DNA of 64,000 nucleotides from Bacteroidetes bacterium 47-18 (GTDB lineage Bacteria > Bacteroidota > Bacteroidia > Chitinophagales > Chitinophagaceae): positions 117,306 to 181,305 of the forward strand of contig MKSF01000004.1 in the NCBI GenBank assembly GCA_001897155.1, given 5' to 3'. Position 1 is the first letter of the stretch. Each line of letters begins with the position of its first letter. The notes below the pieces were generated by a model. The model did not search any database, had not been told where the DNA came from, and saw nothing but the letters and a program-made list of their open reading frames with translations. This document shows, one piece after another, positions 16,366 to 25,461 of the stretch. Position numbers and translations under genes: made by a program.

Positions 16366-17421
16366 CTAAGCGTCCAGCCTGATACGGGGATCGACCTTGG
16401 CATACAGCAGATCCGTCAGTAAATTGATGATGATAAACGCAGAAGCGCTTACAATGATGCTGCCCATTACAATGGGGAAATCCATCTTATCAAGCGCATC
16501 CACTGTCAGCTTCCCGAGCCCTTTCCAGCTAAAGATATATTCAATAAAGAAAGAGCCTGCCAGCAATTCGGCAAACCAGCCGCTGACGGCCGTTATAACG
16601 GGATTCAGGGCGTTGGGTAAGGCGTGCCTGAAAATGACGCGTCTCCTGGAAAGTCCTTTGGCATAGGCTGTCCTGATGAAATCCTGGTGTAAAACGTCCA
16701 GGACGGAGCTGCGCGTCAGTTGCGCTATGATGGCCATAGGGCGTATGCCCAACGTAAATGCGGGAAGGATAAGGTTCTTAAAGCTGATGCGCTGTATACC
16801 GGAAGTGTCGTATTCAAACAGGCTGCCCGTCATCGGCAGGCCCAGGTATGGCTTCAGGAGGAATCCGAACACATAGGCTATTACCAGCCCCATAAAGAAG
16901 GAGGGTGCCGAGATACCTAAAATGCTGGTGAAGATAGCGCTGCTGTCCCAGGCCGTACCCTGCCTGATGCCGGCCAGTAGCCCCAGTAATATCCCGGTGA
17001 TGATAGCGAACAGCATAGCGGAAACCGCCAGTATGACCGTGCCGGGCAGCGCTTCCGCTATGACTTCGGATACCGGTCTTTTGGTCTGGTAGCTTCTCCC
17101 GAGGTAAGGCTGCTTCAAAACGAGCGTTCCGGCGCTGCCCAGCCGGAGGCTGCCCTTGATATTATACTGGTGCAGGCTGGATGTATCGTGAATGCTTATG
17201 GGAGAAAGGTCGTTAAGGTACAGCAGGTAGCGTTCCGGGATGCTTTTGTCAAGGTTCAGCTCTTTCCTGACGTTTTCCAGCGTTGCAAGGTCCGAGCGCT
17301 GGCCGAGCGTAAGCCTCGCGGGGTCGGAAGGCACAATATTGAATAAAAAAAAGATCAGCGTAATGATACCCCAGAGTACCACCAGCGCATAAAGCGATTT
17401 TTTTATCCAGTAGTTTACCAT
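16366..17421 (-). CDS. ABC transporter permease, OppB/DppB type
   Basis: 351 residues. The N-terminal helix is followed by FNIVPSDPARLTLGQRSD, the start of the OppB/DppB first periplasmic loop, and later helices contain the EAA-like loop RTAYAKGLSRRRVIFRHALPNALNPV, which contacts the ATPase subunit, and the C-terminal SWKGLGKLTVDALDKMDFPIVMG. This is one of the two membrane subunits of an oligopeptide/dipeptide importer. The second permease, the ATPases and the binding protein are not adjacent: the next gene upstream is a glycosyltransferase 11 bp away. Partner subunits must lie elsewhere, which is common in Bacteroidota. Confidence 0.9.
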   Translation of the reverse strand: MVNYWIKKSLYALVVLWGIITLIFFLFNIVPSDPARLTLGQRSDLATLENVRKELNLDKSIPERYLLYLNDLSPISIHDTSSLHQYNIKGSLRLGSAGTLVLKQPYLGRSYQTKRPVSEVIAEALPGTVILAVSAMLFAIITGILLGLLAGIRQGTAWDSSAIFTSILGISAPSFFMGLVIAYVFGFLLKPYLGLPMTGSLFEYDTSGIQRISFKNLILPAFTLGIRPMAIIAQLTRSSVLDVLHQDFIRTAYAKGLSRRRVIFRHALPNALNPVITAVSGWFAELLAGSFFIEYIFSWKGLGKLTVDALDKMDFPIVMGSIIVSASAFIIINLLTDLLYAKVDPRIRLDA

Positions 17422-17432
17422 AAGCGGGGTGG

Positions 17433-18638
17433 TCAGTTGAGGTGTTGTTGTAAAAACTGCAGCAATTCATTTATTTGCAGGTCCCTGTTGTAATGTTCCC
17501 GTATCGTGCGTGCCCCGTTGCAGCCCAGCCGCCGGATCTCTTCCGGGTTGTCCAGGAGCAGCCTGATGTATTTTATGAACTCTTCCCTGTTATCGGCCAC
17601 CAGTAAATGCTCTTTGTGCGAAACATCTATGCCCTCCACTCCTATGGGTGTGGTAATGACCGCTTTGCCGATGGCCATACCCTGGAATATTTTGATCCTG
17701 ACACCGCTGCCGCTCATGATGGGAACCAGCAGTATGTGCTTGTCCTTTTCAAACTCATACGCATCTTCCACTTCGCCCACTACGACGACATTGGGAGCCG
17801 TATGATGCATCAGCGAAGCCGGCATATTGCGTCCTGCCAGGTAAAGCCTGACCCGGGGATGCGTTTTATAGACTTCAGGCATGATCTCGTCCATCAGCCA
17901 TTTCACTGAATCCAGGTTGGGCTGCCAGTCCATCGCTCCGATGTGGTAGAGCTTTATATCCGGTGGGGTGATATCCTGCACCGCAGGCTGATTGCTGATC
18001 TTTATCCCGAATGTCTGGGTATAGAGCGGTGCTTTTACGTTCTGGATCAGGTAAAAATCCCTGTCCACATCAGAGATCGGTAGTATGATGTCGTAATCCT
18101 CCAGGTGTTCCAGCTCGTACTGCTTCAGCCTGCGGGTCAGCAGCCTGAGGTACGCTTTTTTTAAGGGCTTTTGCTCCTGGAGATACAGCCGCTCCCATAT
18201 TTTATATTCTATATTGTGCGAGCGTAATATGATCTTGGCCTTGCTATGCTCCCGGATGGTCGGGACGTAAGGTGTGAGATAAAGGCTTTCCAGTTGTACA
18301 AAATCAAAATGTTGCGATGTGAGCAGCTCTTTTAATGCGGCGCGGTAATGAGCATTATCGAAGCGCTGAATATTATAGGACTTTCCCGGCCGGAACAGGT
18401 TTGCCAGCACTCCCCAGGCAGTCACTCGATTGTCTACATCCACTGTCCTGAAATGCTCCAGCTTCCCGTATATAGCCGGAAGCCTGGTGGTATCCGTATA
18501 GTGCCTGGCCGTATTCATCGCAAGCAGGCTTACCTTTATGCCGGCCTCTATGTAACCTTCTATAAAATAATGCATAGCCAGGCTCCCGCCGTCTTTAAGG
18601 GGGTAGGGGATCCTATTGGTCAATATTAAGATATGCAT
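17433..18638 (-). CDS. Glycosyltransferase family 4 (GT-B fold)
   Basis: 401 residues. The N-terminus MHILILTNRIPYPLKDGGS is the typical start of GT4 enzymes, with a glycine-rich acceptor loop. The C-terminal donor-binding half has HIGAMDWQPNLDSVKWLMDEIMPEV, RLYLAGRNMP and the E-x7-E-like stretch MSGSGVRIKIFQGMAIGKAVITT, then GVEGI. Such enzymes move a sugar from a nucleotide donor onto lipid or polysaccharide at the cytoplasmic face of the membrane. The acceptor is unknown. The permease gene follows 11 bp downstream, so they probably share a transcript although no functional link is evident. The start is divergent from sufS, sharing its upstream region. Confidence 0.88.
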   Translation of the reverse strand: MHILILTNRIPYPLKDGGSLAMHYFIEGYIEAGIKVSLLAMNTARHYTDTTRLPAIYGKLEHFRTVDVDNRVTAWGVLANLFRPGKSYNIQRFDNAHYRAALKELLTSQHFDFVQLESLYLTPYVPTIREHSKAKIILRSHNIEYKIWERLYLQEQKPLKKAYLRLLTRRLKQYELEHLEDYDIILPISDVDRDFYLIQNVKAPLYTQTFGIKISNQPAVQDITPPDIKLYHIGAMDWQPNLDSVKWLMDEIMPEVYKTHPRVRLYLAGRNMPASLMHHTAPNVVVVGEVEDAYEFEKDKHILLVPIMSGSGVRIKIFQGMAIGKAVITTPIGVEGIDVSHKEHLLVADNREEFIKYIRLLLDNPEEIRRLGCNGARTIREHYNRDLQINELLQFLQQHLN

Positions 18639-18651
18639 TTTATAATTTGCT

Positions 18652-18686
18652 TTTGAACGTTTTCTTTGGACTAAGTGGTAACTTTG
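18652..18686 (+). promoter_or_regulatory. Promoter of sufS
   Basis: TTTG at 18652-18655 and TAACTTTG at 18679-18686 with 23 bp between them fit the Bacteroidota promoter pattern. The start would be near 18693, about 40 bp before the sufS ATG, which supports 18734 as the start codon over the upstream in-frame 18647. Confidence 0.55.
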
Positions 18687-18733
18687 TAACTGACTACCGA
18701 ACGATAATCATTAAGAATAAATTGCGCAAAGTA

Positions 18734-19969
18734 ATGACAAATATCTCAAATCCTGCTGAAATAGAAAAGTTAAGGAAGGACTTTCCTATTCTCGGCCAGA
18801 AAATATATAATAACGATCTAATTTATTTCGATAACGGAGCTACCACACAAAAGCCACAGCAGGTCATTGACACTATTGTGGAATATTATACCACCTACAA
18901 CAGTAATGTGCACAGGGGCGTGCATTTCCTGAGCCAGCGTGCTACGGATGCGGAAGAGCATGCGCGCCGTACGGTGCAGCGATTCATCAACGCTCAGTCC
19001 CCGGACGAGATCATTTTCACGAAAGGGACCACGGACAGCATTAACCTGCTGGCCTTTTCTTTCGGGGAGCTGGCCATACAGGAAGGCGATGAGATCATCA
19101 TTTCCAGGATGGAGCATCATGCCAACATCGTGCCATGGCAGGAATGCGCCAGGCGTCACAAGGCGGTGCTGAAGGTAGTGGACTTCGATGAGGAAGGCGT
19201 GCTGGATATGGAACAGTATGCCGGTATGATAACGGACCGCACCAGGATGGTAGCCCTTACCTGGGTGTCCAATACGCTGGGCACCATTAACCCGGTAGCT
19301 GATATTATCAGCATCGCGCACAGCCATAATGTGCCTGTAATGCTGGATGCTGCGCAGGCCGTGCAGCATATGCGTGTGGATGTGCAGCAACTGGATGTGG
19401 ATTTCCTGGTATTCTCCGGGCATAAGATATACGGACCTACCGGCATAGGTGTTTTATACGGTAAGCGGAAATGGCTGGAGCAGATGCCGCCTTACCAGAC
19501 CGGGGGCTCTATGATAAAGACGGTGCAGGTAGATACCACTACCTATGGGGATATCCCGTTTCGGTTTGAGGCCGGTACGCCGCATATAGAAGGCATCATA
19601 GGGCTCGGCGCGGCTATTGAGTACGTGGAGCGGGCCGGCATTGAGGCCATAGCGGCCTATGAGCATGACCTGATAACCTACGCAAAAGAGCAACTGGGAA
19701 AGATCGGCAGGGTAAAGGTGCTGGGTGCTTCCCGGCCGAAGGCCGGGGCCTTGTCCCTGGTCATCGAAGGCATACACCCCTTTGATGCCGGCGAGCTGCT
19801 GGATAAAAAGGGCATAGCTGTAAGGACCGGTCATCACTGCTGCCAGCCTATTATGGACTACTATGGGATACCGGGTACCCTGAGGATCTCATTTGCCTTA
19901 TATAATACCAAAGCTGAGGTGGATATACTGGCACGGACACTCGAAAGGGTGATAGGCATGCTGGTATAA
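18734..19969 (+). CDS. sufS: Cysteine desulfurase SufS
   Basis: 411 residues from the ATG at 18734. It is a class V PLP enzyme: NGATTQKP near the N-terminus, EHHANIVPWQ, the PLP lysine within FSGHKIYGPTGIGVLYGK at about residue 232, and the active-site cysteine in RTGHHCCQPIMDYYG near residue 370. The short loop around this cysteine is the SufS (group II) type. The enzyme takes sulfur from cysteine for Fe-S cluster assembly in the cytoplasm. No other suf genes are next to it here; the neighbour is a patatin-like gene 32 bp downstream. Confidence 0.93.
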   Translation: MTNISNPAEIEKLRKDFPILGQKIYNNDLIYFDNGATTQKPQQVIDTIVEYYTTYNSNVHRGVHFLSQRATDAEEHARRTVQRFINAQSPDEIIFTKGTTDSINLLAFSFGELAIQEGDEIIISRMEHHANIVPWQECARRHKAVLKVVDFDEEGVLDMEQYAGMITDRTRMVALTWVSNTLGTINPVADIISIAHSHNVPVMLDAAQAVQHMRVDVQQLDVDFLVFSGHKIYGPTGIGVLYGKRKWLEQMPPYQTGGSMIKTVQVDTTTYGDIPFRFEAGTPHIEGIIGLGAAIEYVERAGIEAIAAYEHDLITYAKEQLGKIGRVKVLGASRPKAGALSLVIEGIHPFDAGELLDKKGIAVRTGHHCCQPIMDYYGIPGTLRISFALYNTKAEVDILARTLERVIGMLV

Positions 19970-20001
19970 AAGATATAAATGGTGTTTCAAAAAGTGGTCA
20001 T

Positions 20002-20811
20002 ATGATCGTGAACGACAAAATCGGGGTTGTTTTATCCGGGGGCGGCTTCAAGGGGCTTGCCCAACTGGGCGTGCTGCATTTCATGCAGGAGCTCCGGATA
20101 CCGGTACATGCCATCTCCGGCACCAGCGTCGGGGCTTTGATAGGCGCCTTTATGGCGCAGGGCTATACGCCTTACCAGATACTGGACTATGCCAGGAAGG
20201 AGCGTATATTTTCCTATACCTATCTTTCCCTAAGGAATGGCGGCGGGCTCTTCAATACCAACCTGCTGGATAGGATCATAAAGAAATATATTCCGCACAA
20301 TTCCTTCGAAGACCTGAAGATCCCGTTCTATACCACCGTTACGGACCTGACCAACGGGAGAGAGCTGACCTTTACCAAAGGAGACCTGGCCCTGGCGGTC
20401 AAGGCTTCCTGCAGCTTCCCGCTTATTTTCCAGCCGGTGCTGTATAAGGATACCTATCTGTGTGACGGGGGACTGGTAAATAATTTTCCGCTCGATCCTA
20501 TTGTGAGCACCTGCAATATGGTGATAGGCGTGAATGTCAATCCCATTAATAAGGTGGAAGGCAGTATGAATTACCAGAAGCTTATCGGCAGGATCATCAG
20601 GATCACCAGCTCGCAGCTCCCTCCCGAAGCCAAAGCCAAATGTACGCTGTACCTGGAGCCTGACGGCATCAATAATTACACTATGTTCGAAACACAGCGG
20701 ATCGAAGAGCTGTTCGAGGTGGGCTATATGGCCGCGAAAAAATGCAGAGAGGATTTTTTAAATATAAAAGCAATGGCCGGGGCCTGGACCGGCGGTCAGA
20801 ATCCGGGATGA
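20002..20811 (+). CDS. Patatin-like phospholipase (RssA/NTE family)
   Basis: 269 residues. It has the patatin oxyanion loop GGGFKGLAQLGVL, the nucleophile elbow G-T-S-V-G near residue 40 and the DGG of the catalytic dyad (CDGGLVNNFPLD) near residue 155. It is a Ser-Asp acyl hydrolase without a signal peptide, so probably cytoplasmic or membrane-associated. The substrate is not known. Its 3' end overlaps the convergent xerD gene by 16 bp, an unusually tight arrangement for tail-to-tail genes. Confidence 0.9.
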   Translation: MIVNDKIGVVLSGGGFKGLAQLGVLHFMQELRIPVHAISGTSVGALIGAFMAQGYTPYQILDYARKERIFSYTYLSLRNGGGLFNTNLLDRIIKKYIPHNSFEDLKIPFYTTVTDLTNGRELTFTKGDLALAVKASCSFPLIFQPVLYKDTYLCDGGLVNNFPLDPIVSTCNMVIGVNVNPINKVEGSMNYQKLIGRIIRITSSQLPPEAKAKCTLYLEPDGINNYTMFETQRIEELFEVGYMAAKKCREDFLNIKAMAGAWTGGQNPG

Positions 20812-21680
20812 TATCTCTGAAGCGTTTCCCTTAAAAAACGGGTGTCGAGGTGGGTATAGATCTCCGTAGTGGTGATGCTGGCATGGCCCAGCATTTCCTG
20901 TACAGCGCGGAGATTGGCGCCGCCCTCCACCAGGTGTGTGGCAAAGCTGTGGCGCAGCGTGTGGGGATAGATATTCTTCTCGATCCCGGCCCTGCGTGCC
21001 GCTTCTTTGATAATATAAAAGATCATTACACGGGACAGCCCTTTTCCCCGTTTGTTGAGGAAGAGTGTATCCGTATGCTGCGGGTGGACGGTCTTATGCA
21101 CCCTAATATGCTCCTTATACACCTGTATGTGCCGCGCCGCGCTGTCCCCGACGGGTACAAGCCGCTCTTTATTCCCTTTTCCTGTGATGCGGATATAGCC
21201 TGCCTCCAGGTAAAGCCCCGAGATCTTTAGGTCCAGCAATTCACTGACCCGCAGCCCGGACCCGTACATTGTTTCTGCAATCGCCCTGTTCCTTTGTCCC
21301 TCTGCCGAAGACAGGTCGAAGGTCTGCAATAAGGCTTCTACTTCCGAAACAGAAAGCGTATCGGGTATTTTCCTGCTTACTTTAGGTGCCGCAAGCAGTA
21401 GTGTGGGATTGACCTCAATAAGGCCTTCCAGCTCCATAAAGCTGTAAAAGGATTTGATCCCCGAGAGCATCCGCGCCAGGGTAGCGGCGGCCAGCTCCAT
21501 TTCGCCGGCATAGGTAATGAAATGCTTCAGGTCCTGGGTGGTAAGGGAGGTGAGGTCCTTGTCTGCCACGAATGAGCTCAGGCATTCGACATCCCTGAGA
21601 TAATTGTCCACCGTATGAGGCGAATGTTGCTTTTCGAGCTGCAGGTAATTGCCGAAGCTCCTGATATAGATCGCATTCAT
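20796..21680 (-). CDS. xerD: Tyrosine recombinase XerD
   Basis: 294 residues, the usual length. An N-terminal SAM-like core-binding domain (EKQHSPHTVDNYLRDVECLSSFV) precedes the catalytic domain: GSGLRVSELLDL with the first Arg, KGNKERLVP with the Lys, HTLRHSFATHLVEGG (H240, R243), LGHASI (H266) and the nucleophile Tyr275 in IYTHLD. XerD with XerC resolves chromosome dimers at dif. It is followed by the MarR gene upstream on the same strand (4 bp). No mobile-element genes surround it, so a housekeeping role is favoured over that of an integrase. Confidence 0.92.
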   Translation of the reverse strand: MNAIYIRSFGNYLQLEKQHSPHTVDNYLRDVECLSSFVADKDLTSLTTQDLKHFITYAGEMELAAATLARMLSGIKSFYSFMELEGLIEVNPTLLLAAPKVSRKIPDTLSVSEVEALLQTFDLSSAEGQRNRAIAETMYGSGLRVSELLDLKISGLYLEAGYIRITGKGNKERLVPVGDSAARHIQVYKEHIRVHKTVHPQHTDTLFLNKRGKGLSRVMIFYIIKEAARRAGIEKNIYPHTLRHSFATHLVEGGANLRAVQEMLGHASITTTEIYTHLDTRFLRETLQRYHPGF

Positions 21681-21684
21681 GCTC

Positions 21685-22137
21685 TTACTCTCTTATTTTA
21701 TCCAGCAGCTCGCTGCATAAATTGGCCTCTTCTCTTGATATGTTGTTGAACAGGCCCGCGTAGTTGTCAGGAATGACGTCATCCAGTTGCTTCAGTATAT
21801 CCAATCCTTCCTGCGTAATGGTCACCTCTATCATGCGCCGGTTATTATCATTGAATTTTTTATGGACCAGCTTTTTGGCTACCAGCTTTTCTATGATCCT
21901 GGTAACGTTTGAATTTTTGGATATCATCCTGCTTTGTATCTCGAATGCCGGGAGCGGTGTGCCCAGGCTGCCTCTCAGTATCCGGAGCACATTATATTGA
22001 TGGCTGGTGATATTGGTGGATTTAAATATATGGGCGGTTTTGTCCTCCAGCCAGCTGGCGGAGAACAGGATATTGAGGAATAATTTCTGGTATTCGTCGG
22101 TGATCTTCCTGGATTTTAATTCTTCTTCTATTTTCAT
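21685..22137 (-). CDS. MarR-family transcriptional regulator
   Basis: 150 residues, with the winged-helix core NITSHQYNVLRILRGS ... FEIQSRMISKNSNVTRIIEKLVAKKLVHKKFNDNNRRMIEVTITQEGLDIL, including the wing with D-N-N-R-R. MarR proteins are dimeric repressors that release DNA on binding small ligands. It is transcribed divergently from the YihY-family gene at 22243, with two inverted repeats in the shared 105-bp gap, and lies 4 bp upstream of xerD. Autoregulation and control of the membrane protein are plausible but unproven. Confidence 0.9.
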   Translation of the reverse strand: MKIEEELKSRKITDEYQKLFLNILFSASWLEDKTAHIFKSTNITSHQYNVLRILRGSLGTPLPAFEIQSRMISKNSNVTRIIEKLVAKKLVHKKFNDNNRRMIEVTITQEGLDILKQLDDVIPDNYAGLFNNISREEANLCSELLDKIRE

Positions 22138-22153
22138 GGTTCAGAAAAATAAT

Positions 22154-22223
22154 ACAATACAACTCTTTGGTACTTTGTATTGTTTAATATTAACTTTACT
22201 TATTCCAACACCAAAGTTAATAT
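22154..22223. promoter_or_regulatory. Two inverted repeats between marR and the yihY-like gene
   Basis: ACAATAC at 22154-22160 pairs with GTATTGT at 22177-22183, and ATATTAACTTT at 22187-22197 pairs with AAAGTTAATAT at 22213-22223 (both perfect). The minus strand of 22212-22219 reads TAACTTTG, a -7 box for marR, so a protein bound here would affect both promoters. Confidence 0.45.
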
Positions 22224-22242
22224 AAAATCGTGTTACTGTCAG

Positions 22243-23235
22243 ATGAAAGAAAAAATAATACGGGTGTTCAGAAAATATAAGCAGATACTTACCAATACGG
22301 TCAATGGTTTTGTGGCGGATAAAGGAATGAAACTGAGCGCGGCTTTAGCTTATAATACCCTTTTTTCTCTGGGACCGATGTTCTTTATCGTGATATTCAT
22401 CACCGGCCGCCTTTTCAGCCAGCAGGCCATAGAAGGGCAGATGTATGATACTTTGAAAGATATTATGGGCAGCGGCACGGCGGAGCAGATACAAAAGCTG
22501 GTGCTGGGGTTGCAAAGTGACCAGTCCGGATTTTTTGCCAGGCTGATCAGCATTATAGCTCTTGTCATGGGCGCGACCGGGGTATTTACAGAAATACAGG
22601 ATTCTCTTAACTTTATATGGGGAGTGAAAGTAAAGCAGAAAAAGGGCATTATCAAGGTGGTCATCACACGGCTGCTGTCATTTTCCATGATCATCGGGCT
22701 GGGCTTCCTGATGATCGTATCGCTGCTGGTGAATACCATTGTCATGGCCATCAGTGAGAACCTGCTGGAATTGCTGCAACTGAATGATCTTATCCCGGAG
22801 GTATCACGGGGCATGCTCAGCCTGATCAACAATGGGGTGATCTTCCTTGTCCTCAGCGTGCTGTTCACCACTATATTCAGGCTGCTGCCGGATGTACGGA
22901 TCAAGCTGAGGGAAGTATGGCCGGGCGCTTTCCTGACCACCCTTCTCTTCATGCTGGGTAAATATGTGATCGGTATCTATATCGCGAATAATAAGATCGC
23001 ATCCCTGTACGGCGCCGCTTCCTCCGTGATCGTTTTCCTGATGTGGATCTATTTCTCTGCCGTGATCCTGTATATCGGGGCGGAATTCACCAGGGCGTAT
23101 ATAGAATACAAGAACGGTAAAATAGAGCCCAGCAGGTATGCCGAATACGATATGAAGCGGTTGCTGGAAGCCTACAGGGAAGAAGACAGAAAAGAGGAGG
23201 AGGAAGCCGCCCATACCGGTAGCGGCAAAGCATAA
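22243..23235 (+). CDS. YihY/BrkB-family inner-membrane protein
   Basis: 330 residues from the ATG at 22243; an in-frame ATG at 22180 would overlap the operator-like region and is less likely. It has about six membrane helices, with the family's KLSAALAYNTLFSLGPMFFIVIF at the N-terminus, GAASSVIVFLMWIYFSAVILYIGAEFTRAY near the C-terminus and a charged tail. The family was once called ribonuclease BN in error; its true function is not known. It is divergent from marR and convergent with the BatA-like gene 10 bp away. Confidence 0.88.
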   Translation: MKEKIIRVFRKYKQILTNTVNGFVADKGMKLSAALAYNTLFSLGPMFFIVIFITGRLFSQQAIEGQMYDTLKDIMGSGTAEQIQKLVLGLQSDQSGFFARLISIIALVMGATGVFTEIQDSLNFIWGVKVKQKKGIIKVVITRLLSFSMIIGLGFLMIVSLLVNTIVMAISENLLELLQLNDLIPEVSRGMLSLINNGVIFLVLSVLFTTIFRLLPDVRIKLREVWPGAFLTTLLFMLGKYVIGIYIANNKIASLYGAASSVIVFLMWIYFSAVILYIGAEFTRAYIEYKNGKIEPSRYAEYDMKRLLEAYREEDRKEEEEAAHTGSGKA

Positions 23236-23245
23236 GCGCTCTTCC

Positions 23246-25240
23246 TTACGGCTTGTTCCTTACTGCCACTATGGTTTCTGCGATCAGCAATAAGGCAGCT
23301 ATGATCAGCAGAGCTTTCCATAACGGGAAGTCCGCCTCCTGCGCATTGCTGTACAGTGCATCGGAAGTCGTGACCGACCGTATATGTTCCGGGTGCGTAA
23401 ACCATGATCTCAGTGCCAGTGCATCCGCATACCGGAGCACGGACTCCCGGGTATGATGATTCAGCGCTATCGTAAAAGTGTCTGCCTGGAGATCGTTATA
23501 CAACTGATAATAGCCGGGCTGCTCAATGCTGTTATCCAGCATGATCTTTACGACATTTCCCATAGGCCTTTGGGCAGGTATCAGCTCCTCGTGCAGCCTG
23601 TTCCGTATCTTCCAAGTGGTTCTCTCGCTGTTAGGCAGCATGATATTCCCGGTATTATCCGGTCCGAAAGTATAGAACGACTGTCCGCCGCTGCTTTGGG
23701 CAAGATTATAAAGCAGCGGTGCAAAATATTCCGTGGTAGGAAAATTATTGAATGCTGTATTGACGGGAGCGGCGAGGAAGGTCAGCTGGCCATTGCCCAT
23801 TTTATGTACGCTGATAAACGGCTTACCGTCCCTGAACGTCATCAGGTACTGGGGATTGCTTCTCAATCCGGCTGTCACCAGGAGCCTTTTATGTGTGACC
23901 GGCAGCGATACGTTTTCGCTGATCTTCTCAAATACATTGCTGTAAAGGGGATGGTTATAAGATATGCTGTACACCGCCTGCTTGCTGGTATCCCATCCCT
24001 CTACCCGGATATGGGTTGCTGGCTCCATCAACGCATTGAACTGCGGAATATTAAGCTGTTCGCCGGGGATGAATACAATATGTTTGCCCTGGTCCCACCA
24101 GGCTGTAAGCTGCCGTACCAGGTCCTGGCTGATTTCCCTGACATCCTGCAGGATAATGAGGCCCGCGTTTTTTATATCTGTATGGCCTGCCTCCCGTATA
24201 TCATAGCTGGCTATCGTATATTTATTGAACGACTGGAGGGCAGACCACAGGTAATTATTGGGCCGGCCGCTGTAAAAGACGGCTATGTGCTGGGATTGCC
24301 GGTTGTGAAAGCTGATCCGGAACGTATCGTCAAAGGATACGGGATGGTCATTGACAGCCAGGGTCACGGACTGCCATTCCTGGTTATTGAACCGGAGGTC
24401 TATAGTATCTGTATAGGTGGATGCTTCCGTGCTGATGGCCGAAAAGGAGCTGGGCTTTCCCTGCTGCTGCACCTGCAGCTGGGTTTGTATACTGCCCCCG
24501 GCATTGGCTATTCTGACTACCAGCGGGTTGTTCTGCTGCAGGTCAATGGACGGCTGGAGGAAATAGGCCGTGTCTATATAGATATTGGACCGGGTCTTGC
24601 CGCCGGCGACCGGTATAAGATACAGGTAGGAGTTCGGGTTCCCGATGCTTTCCTGTAAGCTGTCCGGTACCGCGGTATGCTGCTGGAAGTCTGAGAACAT
24701 GTATAGCTCAGTGCGTCCTTTATCATCCGGGGAGATCATACTGCCGGCTATGGCCGGTAATGACGGTGCGGCAAAGGTGTACTGCAGGCTGTTGATCCAT
24801 TGCTCCGCTTCGCTCCTGGTAGTGTACCCTGACCGGCTGTTATTAGAGATCATCCGGACAGGCTGTCCCGCAGGTATCTTGCGCAGCAGCTCCAGCGCCT
24901 GTTCCTTGCTCTGCTGCAGCAGGCTTTTCTGCCCGTCGGCGTATGACATGCTCCACGAATTGTCAATATAAATGCTTACGTTGGTATCTGCCTGGCTGTC
25001 CCTGGAAAAATAGGGTTGGGCAAAGCCGAGGACCAGCGTGGTGAGCAGCGCTATCCGCAGCAGCAGCAATTTCCAGTTCCTGATCCGCGCATATTTTTTT
25101 GTTTCCGTTATCAGGTTTTCCAGGAAGCTGGTGTCGGGGAATTTCAGTTGCTTGTACTTACGCCAGTTATATAAATGTATAATGACCGGAATACTGACAG
25201 CGGTAAGCGCCAGGAGGAACAACGGAAATACAAAGCTCAT
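23246..25240 (-). CDS. BatA-like membrane protein with N-terminal double-helix domain and VWA-like domain
   Basis: 664 residues. The N-terminus (FPLFLLALTAVSIPVIIHLYNWRKYKQLKFPDTSFLENL ... WKLLLLRIALLTTLVLGFAQPYF) is the BatA/aerotolerance-regulator N-terminal domain with two membrane helices. Next comes a VWA-like domain starting YIDNSWSMSY, which keeps D-x-S-x-S-like residues of a MIDAS site, and GRTELYMFSDFQQH. A large periplasmic part and a final membrane helix (PLWKALLIIAALLLIAETIVAV) follow. Such proteins are widespread in Bacteroidota; roles in oxidative stress or envelope quality control have been proposed. It stands alone here, without MoxR or the other Bat genes. Confidence 0.87.
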   Translation of the reverse strand: MSFVFPLFLLALTAVSIPVIIHLYNWRKYKQLKFPDTSFLENLITETKKYARIRNWKLLLLRIALLTTLVLGFAQPYFSRDSQADTNVSIYIDNSWSMSYADGQKSLLQQSKEQALELLRKIPAGQPVRMISNNSRSGYTTRSEAEQWINSLQYTFAAPSLPAIAGSMISPDDKGRTELYMFSDFQQHTAVPDSLQESIGNPNSYLYLIPVAGGKTRSNIYIDTAYFLQPSIDLQQNNPLVVRIANAGGSIQTQLQVQQQGKPSSFSAISTEASTYTDTIDLRFNNQEWQSVTLAVNDHPVSFDDTFRISFHNRQSQHIAVFYSGRPNNYLWSALQSFNKYTIASYDIREAGHTDIKNAGLIILQDVREISQDLVRQLTAWWDQGKHIVFIPGEQLNIPQFNALMEPATHIRVEGWDTSKQAVYSISYNHPLYSNVFEKISENVSLPVTHKRLLVTAGLRSNPQYLMTFRDGKPFISVHKMGNGQLTFLAAPVNTAFNNFPTTEYFAPLLYNLAQSSGGQSFYTFGPDNTGNIMLPNSERTTWKIRNRLHEELIPAQRPMGNVVKIMLDNSIEQPGYYQLYNDLQADTFTIALNHHTRESVLRYADALALRSWFTHPEHIRSVTTSDALYSNAQEADFPLWKALLIIAALLLIAETIVAVRNKP

Positions 25241-25461
25241 AACCCAGGAATGAAAAAAATAAAGTGAACAATACGCCTTTCTGTAATATTTAAACCCTAA
25301 AAATACAGAATCCCGGACATTTAGCCTTGCTTTTTGCCAAAGTAAATGCGCCTGTAAGATGTAATGCCGGATTTATGCAGAATTATGATTACGGTAATCC
25401 TGGGTTAATGGAAGGGTAACATTAGATTGTCATTTTTGTGTCATCAAAACTAACACTAAAG

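Noticed and set aside
20796..21680. xerD as a mobile-element integrase
   Set aside because: Full-length housekeeping form, core gene neighbours and no composition change around it.
23453..24658. Plus-strand open frame of 401 codons
   Set aside because: Lies inside the BatA-like gene on the other strand; no signal, motif or promoter.
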